This document shows, piece after piece, positions 1-7,403 of a stretch of DNA of 24,318 nucleotides. The stretch comes from Prorocentrum cordatum (Eukaryota; Sar; Dinophyceae; Prorocentrales; Prorocentraceae), in the NCBI GenBank assembly GCA_963575745.1, contig CAUYUJ010009839.1, forward strand, positions 7,501 to 31,818. Reading direction: 5' to 3'. Each line of letters starts with the position of its first letter. Positions within the stretch are counted from its first letter, which is position 1. The position numbers and the translations under genes were made by a program. The notes below the pieces were generated by a model, which saw only the letters and a program-made list of their open reading frames with translations, made no database searches and was not told where the DNA came from.

Positions 1-670
1 CCGACATCTCCCTGGCAGCCTTTCCTGCCAGGTCGGCCACCACGCGCGGAGCCAGGCGTAGCATATCAATCTGCTCACCTGTCTGGAGAGTGACCGAACG
101 TGCCGAGTGTGCTGTCCAGCCCAAGTCACCACACGCCAGAACGTACACGTGAGCGGGCGAAGTCGCCCGAGACCAGGGTCTGCTTGTGTTGGCCAGCACA
201 CGCACGGCATCTTCAAAGGTGGCCTGCAAAATCTCTAGCTTGGGGGTGGCCTCCCAGAGGGCCCTGGCCCATTCAAAGATTACCTGGCGGAAATACAAAA
301 GCACAGGGTCGACCTTCCTACCAAGTTTAAATGAGCGCAGCTTGAGGCCCACCGAGGCACCCCGCTTCATGGGAGCAAGGGCCAAAAGGGCCTGCTGACG
401 GACTCTGTTGAGGGAAGACCACGGGAGCCCCCTAACGGCACATCCCCAAAGAGCGGAGGCTTGGGGGCCCGCACGCTGAATGTGGCCAACAGGGGCGCCA
501 GCCCTCCTAAGACTACGGAGCCTCGCAGAGCGCCTGATACAGAGCCCCACCCTCTTGGAGGCTATGGGGGCCAGCCTAGACGAACTCACTTGCCAATCAG
601 TGCCGAGGCTCTTGATGACTCCTCGGCGTTCAAAAGACATGTTCCACCTGCTCAGCAATCCATGTGCAAC
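1..670 (-). CDS. Retrotransposon RT C-terminal (thumb and beyond) region, partial
   Basis: After the A AAA AAG run (676-670) the -1 frame is open without a stop to the window edge, about 223 codons. It starts VAHGLLSRWNMSFERRG and includes KSLGTDW, RRSARLRSLRRAG, SALWGCAVRGLPWSS and NRVRQQALLALAP. This is the kind of sequence that follows the palm domain in dinoflagellate LINE-like RTs, recognised from general similarity and not from a search. The last visible part (VYVLACGDLGWTAHS to the edge) is unassigned. No RNase H motif is seen in the part present. The protein continues outside the window. Confidence 0.65.
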
Positions 671-1989
671 TTTTTTGGACGACGCCAGGAACTTGCATTT
701 TTCTCAGACAGCACGAGGCGCAGCTCGCGCAAGCCCCCGATGAGCTTGCTCCCGACCTCGCCCAGCTGGGAGACGACGTGGAAGCCCGTGCCCAGGGACT
801 GCGCGCTGATGTCGTCTATGACGTTCCGAATGTGGACTGATGGGTGAGCTGCCGCCAGCGTCGTGAGAAGCCTGTAGACCAAGACCCTCGCTAGCGATGT
901 GGCTAGTGAACAACCAGCCAGCACTGTGCCCACCGCCCTGATGACGTCTGAGACACACCCTCGAAAGCTGATTGTCCTGGGGCCAGCATAAAGGCCGCAG
1001 GCTGCCCTGAGAAGCTTGACTGGGAAACCACATCCCTCCCCCTCATTGAACAGCACGAAGTGGCACACCCTCTCGTAGAACTTGTCGAGGTCCGTGGCCA
1101 ATGTGGCCGTGTCCAGCCCTCTGACTGCTGCGTAGTGTGCGAGCATCTGGTGTATCCAACCTGCCCGATCACACTCACGATCCTTGGCCCCCCAAAAAAC
1201 GGGGGAGGCGTGTTGCTCTTCCCACTCCTTGGCCATGTCGCGCCTGACCTTGCCCCAGACCCTGAGGATGGAGCATATGAGGGCGATCGGCCTGACTCCA
1301 GATCCATCTGGTTTGGAGAGGAAGACCATGATTGTCGGCCAACGCTCAGGCAAGCGTGGGTCCGCCTCCCACATCGCCAATACGTCGATCAGCCTGCGAA
1401 TAAACTGGTCATCTAACAACAAAAACGAACGTGGGTTGACGCAGTCCACGCCTAGCCCAACAGTGCGACCAAACGAACGGCAGGCCTGTCGCACTCTCTC
1501 CACTGTGGGGCGAGGAAGGTCGGAGTTGTTCGCCAGCGCGTGCTGCTGGTCCGAGATGCACTGCTTGGCGTCGTCCCAGTACTGCGACCACTCCTCGACC
1601 ATGGCATCGACTGCACCATCACCCTGCAAAGCCCAACCCTCGGGGGCCTTGGGCCCAGAGGCCTGGGGCGACTGCTTGATGAACCTGTGCGCCTTGCGCC
1701 CCCCAGCCTTGACTGAGGCCTGGGCCCATTCACGCCATTCATGGAGTTCAGCTTGGGCAGCAGCAGCCGAGGCCTCCTGGGCCGCGTCGCTGACTTTGAC
1801 GCAGAGCGTGTCCAGGTCCTCCCCGCCTAGCTCGATCGTGTGCCGAATCTGGTGGTAGCCTAGCCCGATGGAGTCGAAGCCGTGCAGGGACGCCCCGTCG
1901 ATGGCGTCCAGTTCTTCGAGCAAACCGAGCAGCACCTGCTGTCCATCCAACGAACACGACGTCATTGGCCTTCTCGAAGTAGCCGCCAT
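652..1989 (-). CDS. Retrotransposon reverse transcriptase region
   Basis: About 445 codons from an internal ATG (1989) to TGA (652). The true junction with the endonuclease is uncertain. RT motifs in order: LSKPDGSGVRPIAL (motif 2/finger), LATDLDKFYERVCH (motif A, catalytic Asp codon at 1092-1090), GCSLATSLARV (motif B) and VIDDIS (motif C, Asp-Asp at 816-811, Ile where Tyr or Phe is usual), followed by a motif D/E-like segment ending SEKNASSWRRPKK. The enzyme would copy element RNA at the nicked target. The frame is cut at TGA just after a run of six A residues, and the family-like C-terminal sequence continues in the -1 frame. Either programmed frameshifting or a single-base loss in the run explains this. 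Confidence 0.82.
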   Translation of the reverse strand: MAATSRRPMTSCSLDGQQVLLGLLEELDAIDGASLHGFDSIGLGYHQIRHTIELGGEDLDTLCVKVSDAAQEASAAAAQAELHEWREWAQASVKAGGRKAHRFIKQSPQASGPKAPEGWALQGDGAVDAMVEEWSQYWDDAKQCISDQQHALANNSDLPRPTVERVRQACRSFGRTVGLGVDCVNPRSFLLLDDQFIRRLIDVLAMWEADPRLPERWPTIMVFLSKPDGSGVRPIALICSILRVWGKVRRDMAKEWEEQHASPVFWGAKDRECDRAGWIHQMLAHYAAVRGLDTATLATDLDKFYERVCHFVLFNEGEGCGFPVKLLRAACGLYAGPRTISFRGCVSDVIRAVGTVLAGCSLATSLARVLVYRLLTTLAAAHPSVHIRNVIDDISAQSLGTGFHVVSQLGEVGSKLIGGLRELRLVLSEKNASSWRRPKKLHMDC

Positions 1990-3598
1990 GGCACCCCGCT
2001 TCTCCTCCTCCAGCGAAACTCCGAGACTGCCTGCTGGGCAGGGCGCTCCCTCGAGGAGGGGGGGCCGTGCCGAGGCGTTCGGGGTCTCCAGCCTTCTCAG
2101 GTCGGAGGAAGTGGGCCCAGGCGAGGGAGGCCGAAGACCCCGACGAGGGCGCAAACGAAGTACACGACCCGATCTGAGAAGTAGGCGCCGTGCAACCCAC
2201 CAGCTCCTCCTCCAGCCGATGCGGCGCCTCGCCCGCTGGGCGGGGCCCCTCCTCTCCAAGAGGGCCCGCGGGGGCTGGCAGCCTCTCGGCCTTCGCAGGT
2301 CGGAGCGAGTGAGTCCAGGCGAGGGAGGTCGTCGTCGCCTGAGGCGCGGTAGCCGAACCCGCCGAGCCCGCCGACCAGTTCGCCATCTGACCGAAAGTGT
2401 GGCCCTGGGCGTAGTCGGGCAGCCTGACTCTCAGCGAGACGTCTGGCGGCGGTGCCGCCCTGGCCACCATCACCTTGCCTGCCTCCAACGATCCACCTCT
2501 GAGCCCTTGCGCCCGTCTGATGATCGAGGCGAGGGACCTCCAAGCGCGCATGACCTCCCCGCTGCCTGACATGGGGGCCTTCCTCATGACTTCTGCCAGT
2601 GGGACGGCCTTCCTCACGAAGCCGCCAGACCTGCCCTTGTAGGGTTGCGCAGCCCTACCCACAAGGTCTAACTGCCAGCAGAGCTCCTCCTCCATGTTAT
2701 CGATCCACTCCTTCCAAGCGTCCTCCAGCTCCATCGACGGTGCAACTCCTGGCTCCCAAGACCAGGTGAGATCGATGGGGTGGTTGAGGCAGCCGATGGG
2801 GCGCTCAGTGGGGAAGACCTTCCACGTCTGGCGAACATGTACAGGAATGTCAAGCGAGGGTCCCGTGAGCTGCATGCTGATGGCCACGTGCGGCGACATT
2901 GGAGCACCGTAGAGGGCCCTGACATCCGAAACACACGAGGCAAGCCCCTGGCTGACAATGAAGAAATCTATCTTCGAGCCCTGCGGGGCAGAGAAGCACG
3001 TCGGCCCAGGCGTGGCGATGACCGTGGCCTGGAGCATGTCGGCCCACTTCAGGATCCTCTCGTCGTAAGGGTCCTGATTGAAGTCACCGCCGATGACCCA
3101 AGGGATTCTGGACCTGCGCAACTTGCCACCAAGCTGCGACATCATGTCCCAGAACACCGAGTAAGCCATCTTCTCAACGTGGCCGTAGACGGACATGAGG
3201 TACATACCATGGGGGAAAATCATGTTTGCCCTGACTATCTTGAGGCGCGGGCCGAAGGCGGCGTCCACCCCGAACTTCTGGAGGCCGAGCCCCGCGAACT
3301 CCACGTAGGATGACACCGCGGTGAGGACTCCCGCCGAGCTCTCTGAGGCCTGCGACCCTGTGGCACGAGCTGCGCCGAAGGCACCATGGTAGCCCCGAGA
3401 CCGAAGCCATCCTGCAGCCGAACGAATACGTGATGTATCTTTGAGCCGATGTTCCTGGCACAAAAGAACTTGTGGTCTGGTGGCGTCCCCCCAACCCCTC
3501 TGCCAGTCGATGGCTGCCTGGAGCGAGCTCCAGGAGTTGGCGTTCGCAGACCAGAATCTCCAAGCCTTGTCCTTGCGGCCCTTGACCTTGGAGCGGTC
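1940..3598 (-). CDS. Retrotransposon endonuclease region (AP-endonuclease/EEP fold)
   Basis: Counted from codon GAC at 3598, the frame is open for about 550 codons. The EEP-fold signatures appear in order: SANANSW (Asn about 21), LLCQEHRL (Glu 49), LMSVYGHV (about 134-141), WVIGGDFNQDP (Asp 172, Asn 174), SKIDFFIVS (Asp 211) and SPHVAI (His 237, with Pro where most members have Asp in SDH). This domain nicks target DNA to prime reverse transcription in LINEs. After about residue 240 comes a basic and Trp-containing linker, then a region with two diverged copies of SLAWxHxLRPxKA. The frame overlaps the end of ORF1 and has no convincing ATG of its own near the domain. The 3' limit given is where the sequence begins to make better sense in the RT frame, so it is approximate. 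Confidence 0.82.
1950..2335 (-). repeat. Diverged tandem duplication (~190 bp unit) in the EN-RT linker
   Basis: On the plus strand, 1950-2145 and 2146-2335 align in the same order. Shared blocks are an AACGAA start, CCAGCTCCTCCTCCAG versus GCTTCTCCTCCTCCAG, CAGGTCGGAG, and CCAGGCGAGGGAGG. In protein terms SLAWTHSLRPAKA is echoed by SLAWAHFLRPEKA. The two copies have diverged clearly, so the duplication is older than this insertion or evolved quickly. Confidence 0.6.
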
Positions 3599-4757
3599 AA
3601 AGCCGCTTCTGACGCTTGCCGAGGCCGAGGGCCGCTGCCGCTGCCGCGACCTTCCGCTTGAGAACCTCCTGGTCCTCGGGCTTGGCCTGGCGGAGCTCCT
3701 CTGTGGCCTTGCGCAGCGCCTCAGACTTGGACTCGAAGCCGTCCTCGCCGAGCAGCTCCATGTCGATGTCGTCGTCTCCAGCAGGCTGGTCGACGTGCTC
3801 ATCGTCGTCTGCGTCAGAACATGGAGGAGGCTGGCCACCATGCTGAGCAGCAGAAGTAGCATGGGCCCGAAGCATCTCCATGAGGATCCTACCTTGGGCC
3901 CCCTGGGTATCAGCCTTGAACTTGCGGTACCACTCCTGGAACTCACTGCCCTGGGCCGAGACGGCTTCGGGGTCGAGCTCGAACGAAGGAGGAGCCCAAG
4001 CCGCCGCAGGTGCCGAAGGGGCCGCGGCTGCCGTACCTGCAAGCTTGGCAACCTGTTCAGCTGCCTGCCGCTGTAGCTCCTCAACTCTGGCCTGAGCCTC
4101 GTCAGCAGCAGCCTTGAACTTGTCAATCTCCTGCTGCAGCTTAGCCTGAATCTTCTTGAGCTCCTCCTCCTTCTGCGAAGCCTTCTCACGCCAGCTGGCC
4201 GCCGAGGCCTTGGCGCGCGTGATCTTCTGGGTGATGGAGAGCTGCTGGAGCTCAGGAGACCGTGCCTGCGTGATCTTCTCCTGCAGCCTCGCGATCTCCT
4301 CCAAAGCGAACTTCTTAGCTGCTTCCGACGAGGACTTGCTCTGGGCCACCTTGCGAAACGTCTCCAGGGACAGCCTGGCATCCTCCAGAGCCTTGGCCTC
4401 AGGGTCCTCCTCGTCGGCGGCGGCCGCCGGCTGCGGCTGCTTCGTGGACGTCGTGGGCTGGAGCAGGGCCAGCTGCTTCTTGATGTCGGCGAGCTGCTTG
4501 GCCAGGCCCTTCTCGCCGTCCTTGCTGGAGCCTTTGGCGCCGCCTCCGCGGGGCCACTGTTGCTCCTGGCCGCCTCCCCTGCCCGCCACGATCTTCTCGT
4601 GCTCCGCCTTGGCGGCCTTCGCGATCCTCTCAGGGGCCTTGGCGCCACAACGGCAGACGAGCCGCGACGCCCAGTTCCCGTCCCTGCCGCAGCGCCCGCA
4701 TCCCCACGGGGGGGAGCGGGGGCCAAGGAGCACATCCTTGCGGGCATTGCTCCCCAT
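3597..4757 (-). CDS. Retrotransposon ORF1 protein: zinc finger plus coiled coil
   Basis: 386 aa starting at an ATG about 85 nt downstream of the spliced leader. Residues 18-38 form a small cysteine finger (W18-x-C20-x2-C23-x4-N28, then C35-x-C37). It resembles a RanBP2-type zinc ribbon, but the last cysteine pair is spaced CxC instead of CxxC. Residues about 80-260 are rich in Ala, Glu, Lys and Gln with heptad-like runs and are probably a coiled coil. An acidic patch (SDADDDEHVDQ) and a basic C-terminus (GKRQKRL) follow. By analogy with other LINE ORF1 proteins it probably binds the element's RNA and oligomerises, which is inference. It stops at TGA in the context CGG CTT TGA CCG, exactly where the endonuclease frame can be entered by a +1 shift. 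I cannot assign a named family. Confidence 0.72.
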   Translation of the reverse strand: MGSNARKDVLLGPRSPPWGCGRCGRDGNWASRLVCRCGAKAPERIAKAAKAEHEKIVAGRGGGQEQQWPRGGGAKGSSKDGEKGLAKQLADIKKQLALLQPTTSTKQPQPAAAADEEDPEAKALEDARLSLETFRKVAQSKSSSEAAKKFALEEIARLQEKITQARSPELQQLSITQKITRAKASAASWREKASQKEEELKKIQAKLQQEIDKFKAAADEAQARVEELQRQAAEQVAKLAGTAAAAPSAPAAAWAPPSFELDPEAVSAQGSEFQEWYRKFKADTQGAQGRILMEMLRAHATSAAQHGGQPPPCSDADDDEHVDQPAGDDDIDMELLGEDGFESKSEALRKATEELRQAKPEDQEVLKRKVAAAAAALGLGKRQKRL

Positions 4758-4843
4758 GCCACGAGCGTGGTGAAAGAAGCGGGCGGCCCGTGCGCCCCTG
4801 TGGTGCGGGCAAAGAACTGATCGGGCTCAAGAGCCCTCCCTGC

Positions 4844-4865
4844 CTTGAGCCAAAATGGCTACGGA
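4844..4865 (-). other. Genomic copy of the dinoflagellate spliced leader at the 5' end of the retrotransposon
   Basis: Read on the minus strand, the 22 nt are TCCGTAGCCATTTT followed by GGCTCAAG. This matches the DinoSL consensus (first base D, then CCGTAGCC and so on to CAAG) at every position. The leader is normally added to dinoflagellate nuclear mRNAs by trans-splicing, so a genomic copy directly 5' of an ORF marks a reverse-transcribed mRNA. It begins immediately after a (TCC)n tract and is followed by a leader of about 85 nt and the ORF1 start codon. It is not an SL RNA gene: no donor GT follows the CAAG (the next bases are GCAGGG). Confidence 0.95.
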
Positions 4866-4983
4866 GGGGGGAGGAGGAGGAGGAGGAGGAGAGGAGGAGG
4901 AGGAGGAGAGGAGGAGGAGGAGGGGAGGAGGAGGAGGAGGAGGAGAGGAGGAGAGAGGAGGAGCCGCGGAGGAGGAGGAGGGA
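4866..4983 (+). repeat. (GGA)n imperfect microsatellite
   Basis: All-purine stretch of GGA/GAG units with few interruptions. It abuts the 5' end of the retrotransposon. Read on the minus strand it is (TCC)n running straight into the TCCGTAGCC start of the spliced leader. Confidence 0.92.
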
Positions 4984-5040
4984 GCAGTCCGAGTAGGTGA
5001 CGTGGAGCGACGCCGCGGGCGGCGGAGCAGGCCCAGAGCA

Positions 5041-5310
5041 TGTGCAGCGTGAGCACGCCCGGTCCGCAAGGAACCGCGCCAAAGGAGGCCCAGTCCGGAG
5101 ACCCCAGGGTGTCCGTGGACTCTTTGGTGTGGAGGAGGGGGGAGCCTCAAGTTGGGCGTGTCCTCCTGCAGGCGACTCCAGGGGAGCCGCGGGCGGGGGC
5201 GCACGCGCAGAGCAGGGGCAGCGGAGGCCAGTCCGCCAGGAACCGCGTGCCACAGGAGGCCCACCCCAGAGACCCCAGGGTGTCCCTGGACGTTTTTTGG
5301 TGTGGGGACG
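5041..5310 (+). repeat. ~170-bp imperfect tandem duplication
   Basis: Two copies in direct order: GTCCGCAAGGAACCGCG at 5062 and GTCCGCCAGGAACCGCG at 5231, then GAGACCCCAGGGTGTCC at 5098 and again at 5269. Both are followed by a TTTGGTGTGG block. The offset is 169-171 bp. No gene is recognised inside it. Confidence 0.75.
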
Positions 5311-5771
5311 TCACGCGTTCCCATGGCAGGGCCATGGAGGCCCAAGAGACGCGGGGCACTCTGGAGGCAAGCAGGGTGTGTCTTGGCATGGGCTCCCCAC
5401 TGCAGTTCTCGCGCGCGTGTGCCAGATCACAGGCGTGTGCAGCAGGACGGGCCCAGGAATGACACTCCACGCGAGAGAGGTGTAAGGCTTCACAATGATC
5501 TTTGACCGCTCCACAAGATCAACTCGAACTTTCCCCAGGAGCATGCCCGCCAATCAAACTTTCTGCCCCACGGTTTAATGAGGACCGTAGCTTTCACTGC
5601 ACCGCTTGATGTCATCGCTCCGATCTCTGGACAATCAGCCAAATTTCAATAACTGATCGTCCTCGAAAATGGTATGGGAAATTTCAACCAGATCACCAAA
5701 TATCAGAAGCTAAGGGGTCCAATCGAAAAAATGTTAACCCAGGCCGTCTAGGCCAGTGCCACGCGAGAAGG
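5311..5771. other. Gene-less stretch
   Basis: No ORF with plausible composition, no recognised motif. The part from 5480 to 5740 is clearly less GC-rich than its surroundings. Confidence 0.5.
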
Positions 5772-5825
5772 AGGAAGGCGAGGGTGATGGCGGAATATCT
5801 GAGGATCTGGAGATAAAGACAGGAG

Positions 5826-5884
5826 GGGAAGAAGGAGGAGGTGGTGGAGGAGGTGGAGGAGGAGGAGGAAGAGGAGGAAGCGGA
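5826..5884 (+). repeat. (GGA)n short microsatellite
   Basis: GGA/GGT units, purine-rich, lying just downstream (on the minus strand) of the exon ending at 5972. Confidence 0.85.
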
Positions 5885-5971
5885 AGCGCCGAGCCCGCCC
5901 TGTCTCCTGCCCCTGAGCCGCCTCGACAGAAGGAGGCGGAGCTGGGGCCCAGCCGCTGCGAGGGCGGCGGG

Positions 5972-6208
5972 TCAGGCGAGCGTGGCGTCGAGGCAGGCGC
6001 CCAAGTCGGCCTCGTCCTCGATGTCGGCCAGCCCGCACAGGTACGCGCGCACCTTCGCGAGGCGCTCGGGGCTCCACTGCGCCGCCTGCTGCACCAGGGT
6101 GGCGCCCCCGCCCTGCGCCTCGATCTCCTCGAGCAGCAGGCCGATCTGGTCGAACGCGGCGATGGCTCGGTGGCAACTCATGGGAACCTCCCATGCCTTC
6201 TGGCGAAT
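5972..6208 (-). CDS. Putative terminal exon, hypothetical protein
   Basis: About 75-79 codons ending in TGA at 5972. The protein includes MSCHRAIAAFDQIGLLLEE, then QQAAQWSPERLAKVRAYL and DEADLGACLDATLA. It is helical and acidic with third-position GC bias and no low-complexity bias, which reads as real coding sequence. The open frame extends upstream into the adjacent inverted-repeat element, whose first codons (MLSPPFARP) are repeat-derived. The true 5' edge is therefore probably a 3' splice site such as GATTCGCCAG before AAGGCATGG (about 6192), or one close to the element edge. I recognise no family. It may be the last exon of a gene whose other exons are at 6830-6532 and further right. Confidence 0.5.
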   Translation of the reverse strand: MRQKAWEVPMSCHRAIAAFDQIGLLLEEIEAQGGGATLVQQAAQWSPERLAKVRAYLCGLADIEDEADLGACLDATLA

Positions 6209-6209
6209 C

Positions 6210-6404
6210 TCTGGTCGGGCGAAAGGGGGGGATAGCAAAGGGGGGGTTTGAGAATCAGCTCACGTAGCTGATTTTCCCGGCGCCTCCCGGCGCCGGAGGC
6301 GCCCATGTATCGAGGAATGGGCCCCTCGGTGAGGCCGAAACCAGCTGCATGCATCAAATTTCGTAACCCCCCCTTTCCCAATCCCCCCCTTTCGCCCGGC
6401 CCGA
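6210..6404. mobile_element. MITE family 1, copy A (195 bp, 5-bp target duplication)
   Basis: Terminal inverted repeats start TCTGGTCGGGCGAAAGG at the left and, as reverse complement, TCGGGCCGGGCGAAAGG at the right. They continue through two G7 blocks (GAAAGGGGGGGAT, then AAAGGGGGGGTT). GAATC at 6205-6209 and at 6405-6409 flanks the element. Inside are two small hairpins: AATCAGCT-cacgt-AGCTGATT, and the CGCCTCC/GGAGGCG palindrome. It has no coding capacity. Copies B and C are at 10321 and 22384. Confidence 0.88.
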
Positions 6405-6531
6405 GAATCGGCACTGACCGACGCTGATCGACGCTAAAATGGCGCTGTCTCATCGACTACCAGACGTGAGCGCACGCTAGTACACTCTACGGGCAGAACT
6501 GCAAAAAAACATATGAGTCTCACAGAATTTG

Positions 6532-6830
6532 CTACCGAACGATGGGGTCCAAATGCCCCAGCGTCTTCTCCGTCATCTGCCACCACTGCTTCCAGTCCCA
6601 TCCAGTCCGCTTCCAGCCGTTCGGGAAGCACGGCGACTTCGGAAAAAGCAGGAACATCATCTCGCGCAGCGAGCCAGACTCGTCGCGCTGCCCCTTGTAT
6701 GCCTGCTGTGCAGACTCCTGCACCGCCTTCGTCTTCGTGCGGTGCCCCATGACCAGCTCTGCCAGAATTCGCCGACCCCTTGGGTCTCCCTCGGCGCGTA
6801 AGATAGTCACCCCTCCCCAAAACCCGGAAT
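6532..6830 (-). CDS. Putative internal or terminal exon, hypothetical protein
   Basis: About 99 codons to TAG at 6532. It includes LRAEGDPRGRRILAELVMGH, then RDESGSLREMMFLLFP and GWDWKQWWQMTEKTLGHLDP. Composition is non-repetitive and protein-like, with several Trp. A strong 3' splice site (TTTTTGTTTGCGCAG) ends at 6831 on the minus strand, so the exon probably starts at 6830. At the 3' end the frame reads ATC GTT CGG TAG. The same bases contain a possible donor (CG before GTAGCAAA), so the stop may not be used, and a second pyrimidine-rich CAG (TTTTTTTGCAG) lies about 35 nt further on. Function is unknown and I recognise no domain. Confidence 0.5.
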
Positions 6831-6891
6831 CTGCGCAAACAAAAACCAAGCGAAAATTTAAAGCGATCCACTTGTTCTTCGAGGTGTTCAC

Positions 6892-7141
6892 CTAACCGAC
6901 ATGTTGGATCGCGATCAAATCTTGATTGCATCGTGAGAAGTAGCGGGAGAGAGAAGAGGAGAGAGAAAAGGAACATTCGTCCTCGCTTCACCCGCCTCCT
7001 CTCCACTTCACTGTGCAACCCCTACCTACTCCTCTTCACTCTACAATTCCAATAATTAACACTCCACCCAACTGTTCCCAATGTCATTCCGCTCCACCCC
7101 ATGTTTTGGCACTCTTTCCAGGTAGAGTCGAGAGAAGCTCT
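6892..7141. other. Intergenic or intronic, purine-rich patch
   Basis: Contains a GAGAGA/GGAGAGAGA patch at about 6940-6970 and otherwise nothing recognisable. Confidence 0.4.
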
Positions 7142-7180
7142 CAACACACACACACACACACACATACACACACACACACT
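7142..7180 (+). repeat. (CA)n microsatellite
   Basis: About 18 CA units with one TA interruption. Confidence 0.95.
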
Positions 7181-7403
7181 GGGTTTCGCTTCAGACATCC
7201 TCCAGAATTTGACTTTGGGTGGGCTCTCGATGAGCTGAACACCGGAGAAATGTTAGTTCGTCGAAGGTTGGGGGAAAAATCGGTTTCGGTTTCGGTTCGT
7301 GCCCTGCGTGACGCGCGTCCGGGCGAGGAGAATCTGCGCGAGCTCCTGCGCTGGATGTGCCCAAGCCACACTAAAATGAATCGCGTCTCTGCCGTCCAGG
7401 GCG

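Larger units (their letters stand above)
1..4865 (-). mobile_element. LINE-like non-LTR retrotransposon, 5' end complete, 3' end beyond window
   Basis: One element on the minus strand. From its 5' end (4865) it carries a DinoSL sequence, a leader of about 85 nt, ORF1 (4757-3597), an apurinic-type endonuclease (frame from 3598), a reverse transcriptase (motifs about 1320-700) and a conserved C-terminal region open to position 1. The order ORF1, EN, RT is that of many LINEs. No LTR, integrase or protease is seen. The parts lie in different frames: +1 from ORF1 to EN, +1 from EN to RT, and -1 from RT to the C-terminal part. The first and last switches fall on sequences identical to known frameshift sites. 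The middle one falls in a duplicated linker and may be decay. The 3' tail is not visible, so target-site duplications cannot be checked. The copy may be a pseudogene, but the long open frames suggest it is fairly young. Confidence 0.88.

Noticed and set aside
1184-1858. Plus-strand 224-codon frame
   Set aside because: Antisense shadow of the reverse transcriptase, with no domain of its own.
3441-4773. Plus-strand frames opposite ORF1
   Set aside because: Shadows of the Ala/Lys/Glu-rich coiled-coil coding sequence.
4844-4865. SL RNA gene
   Set aside because: The leader is not followed by a GT donor or an Sm-like site, and a retrotransposon ORF lies immediately downstream.
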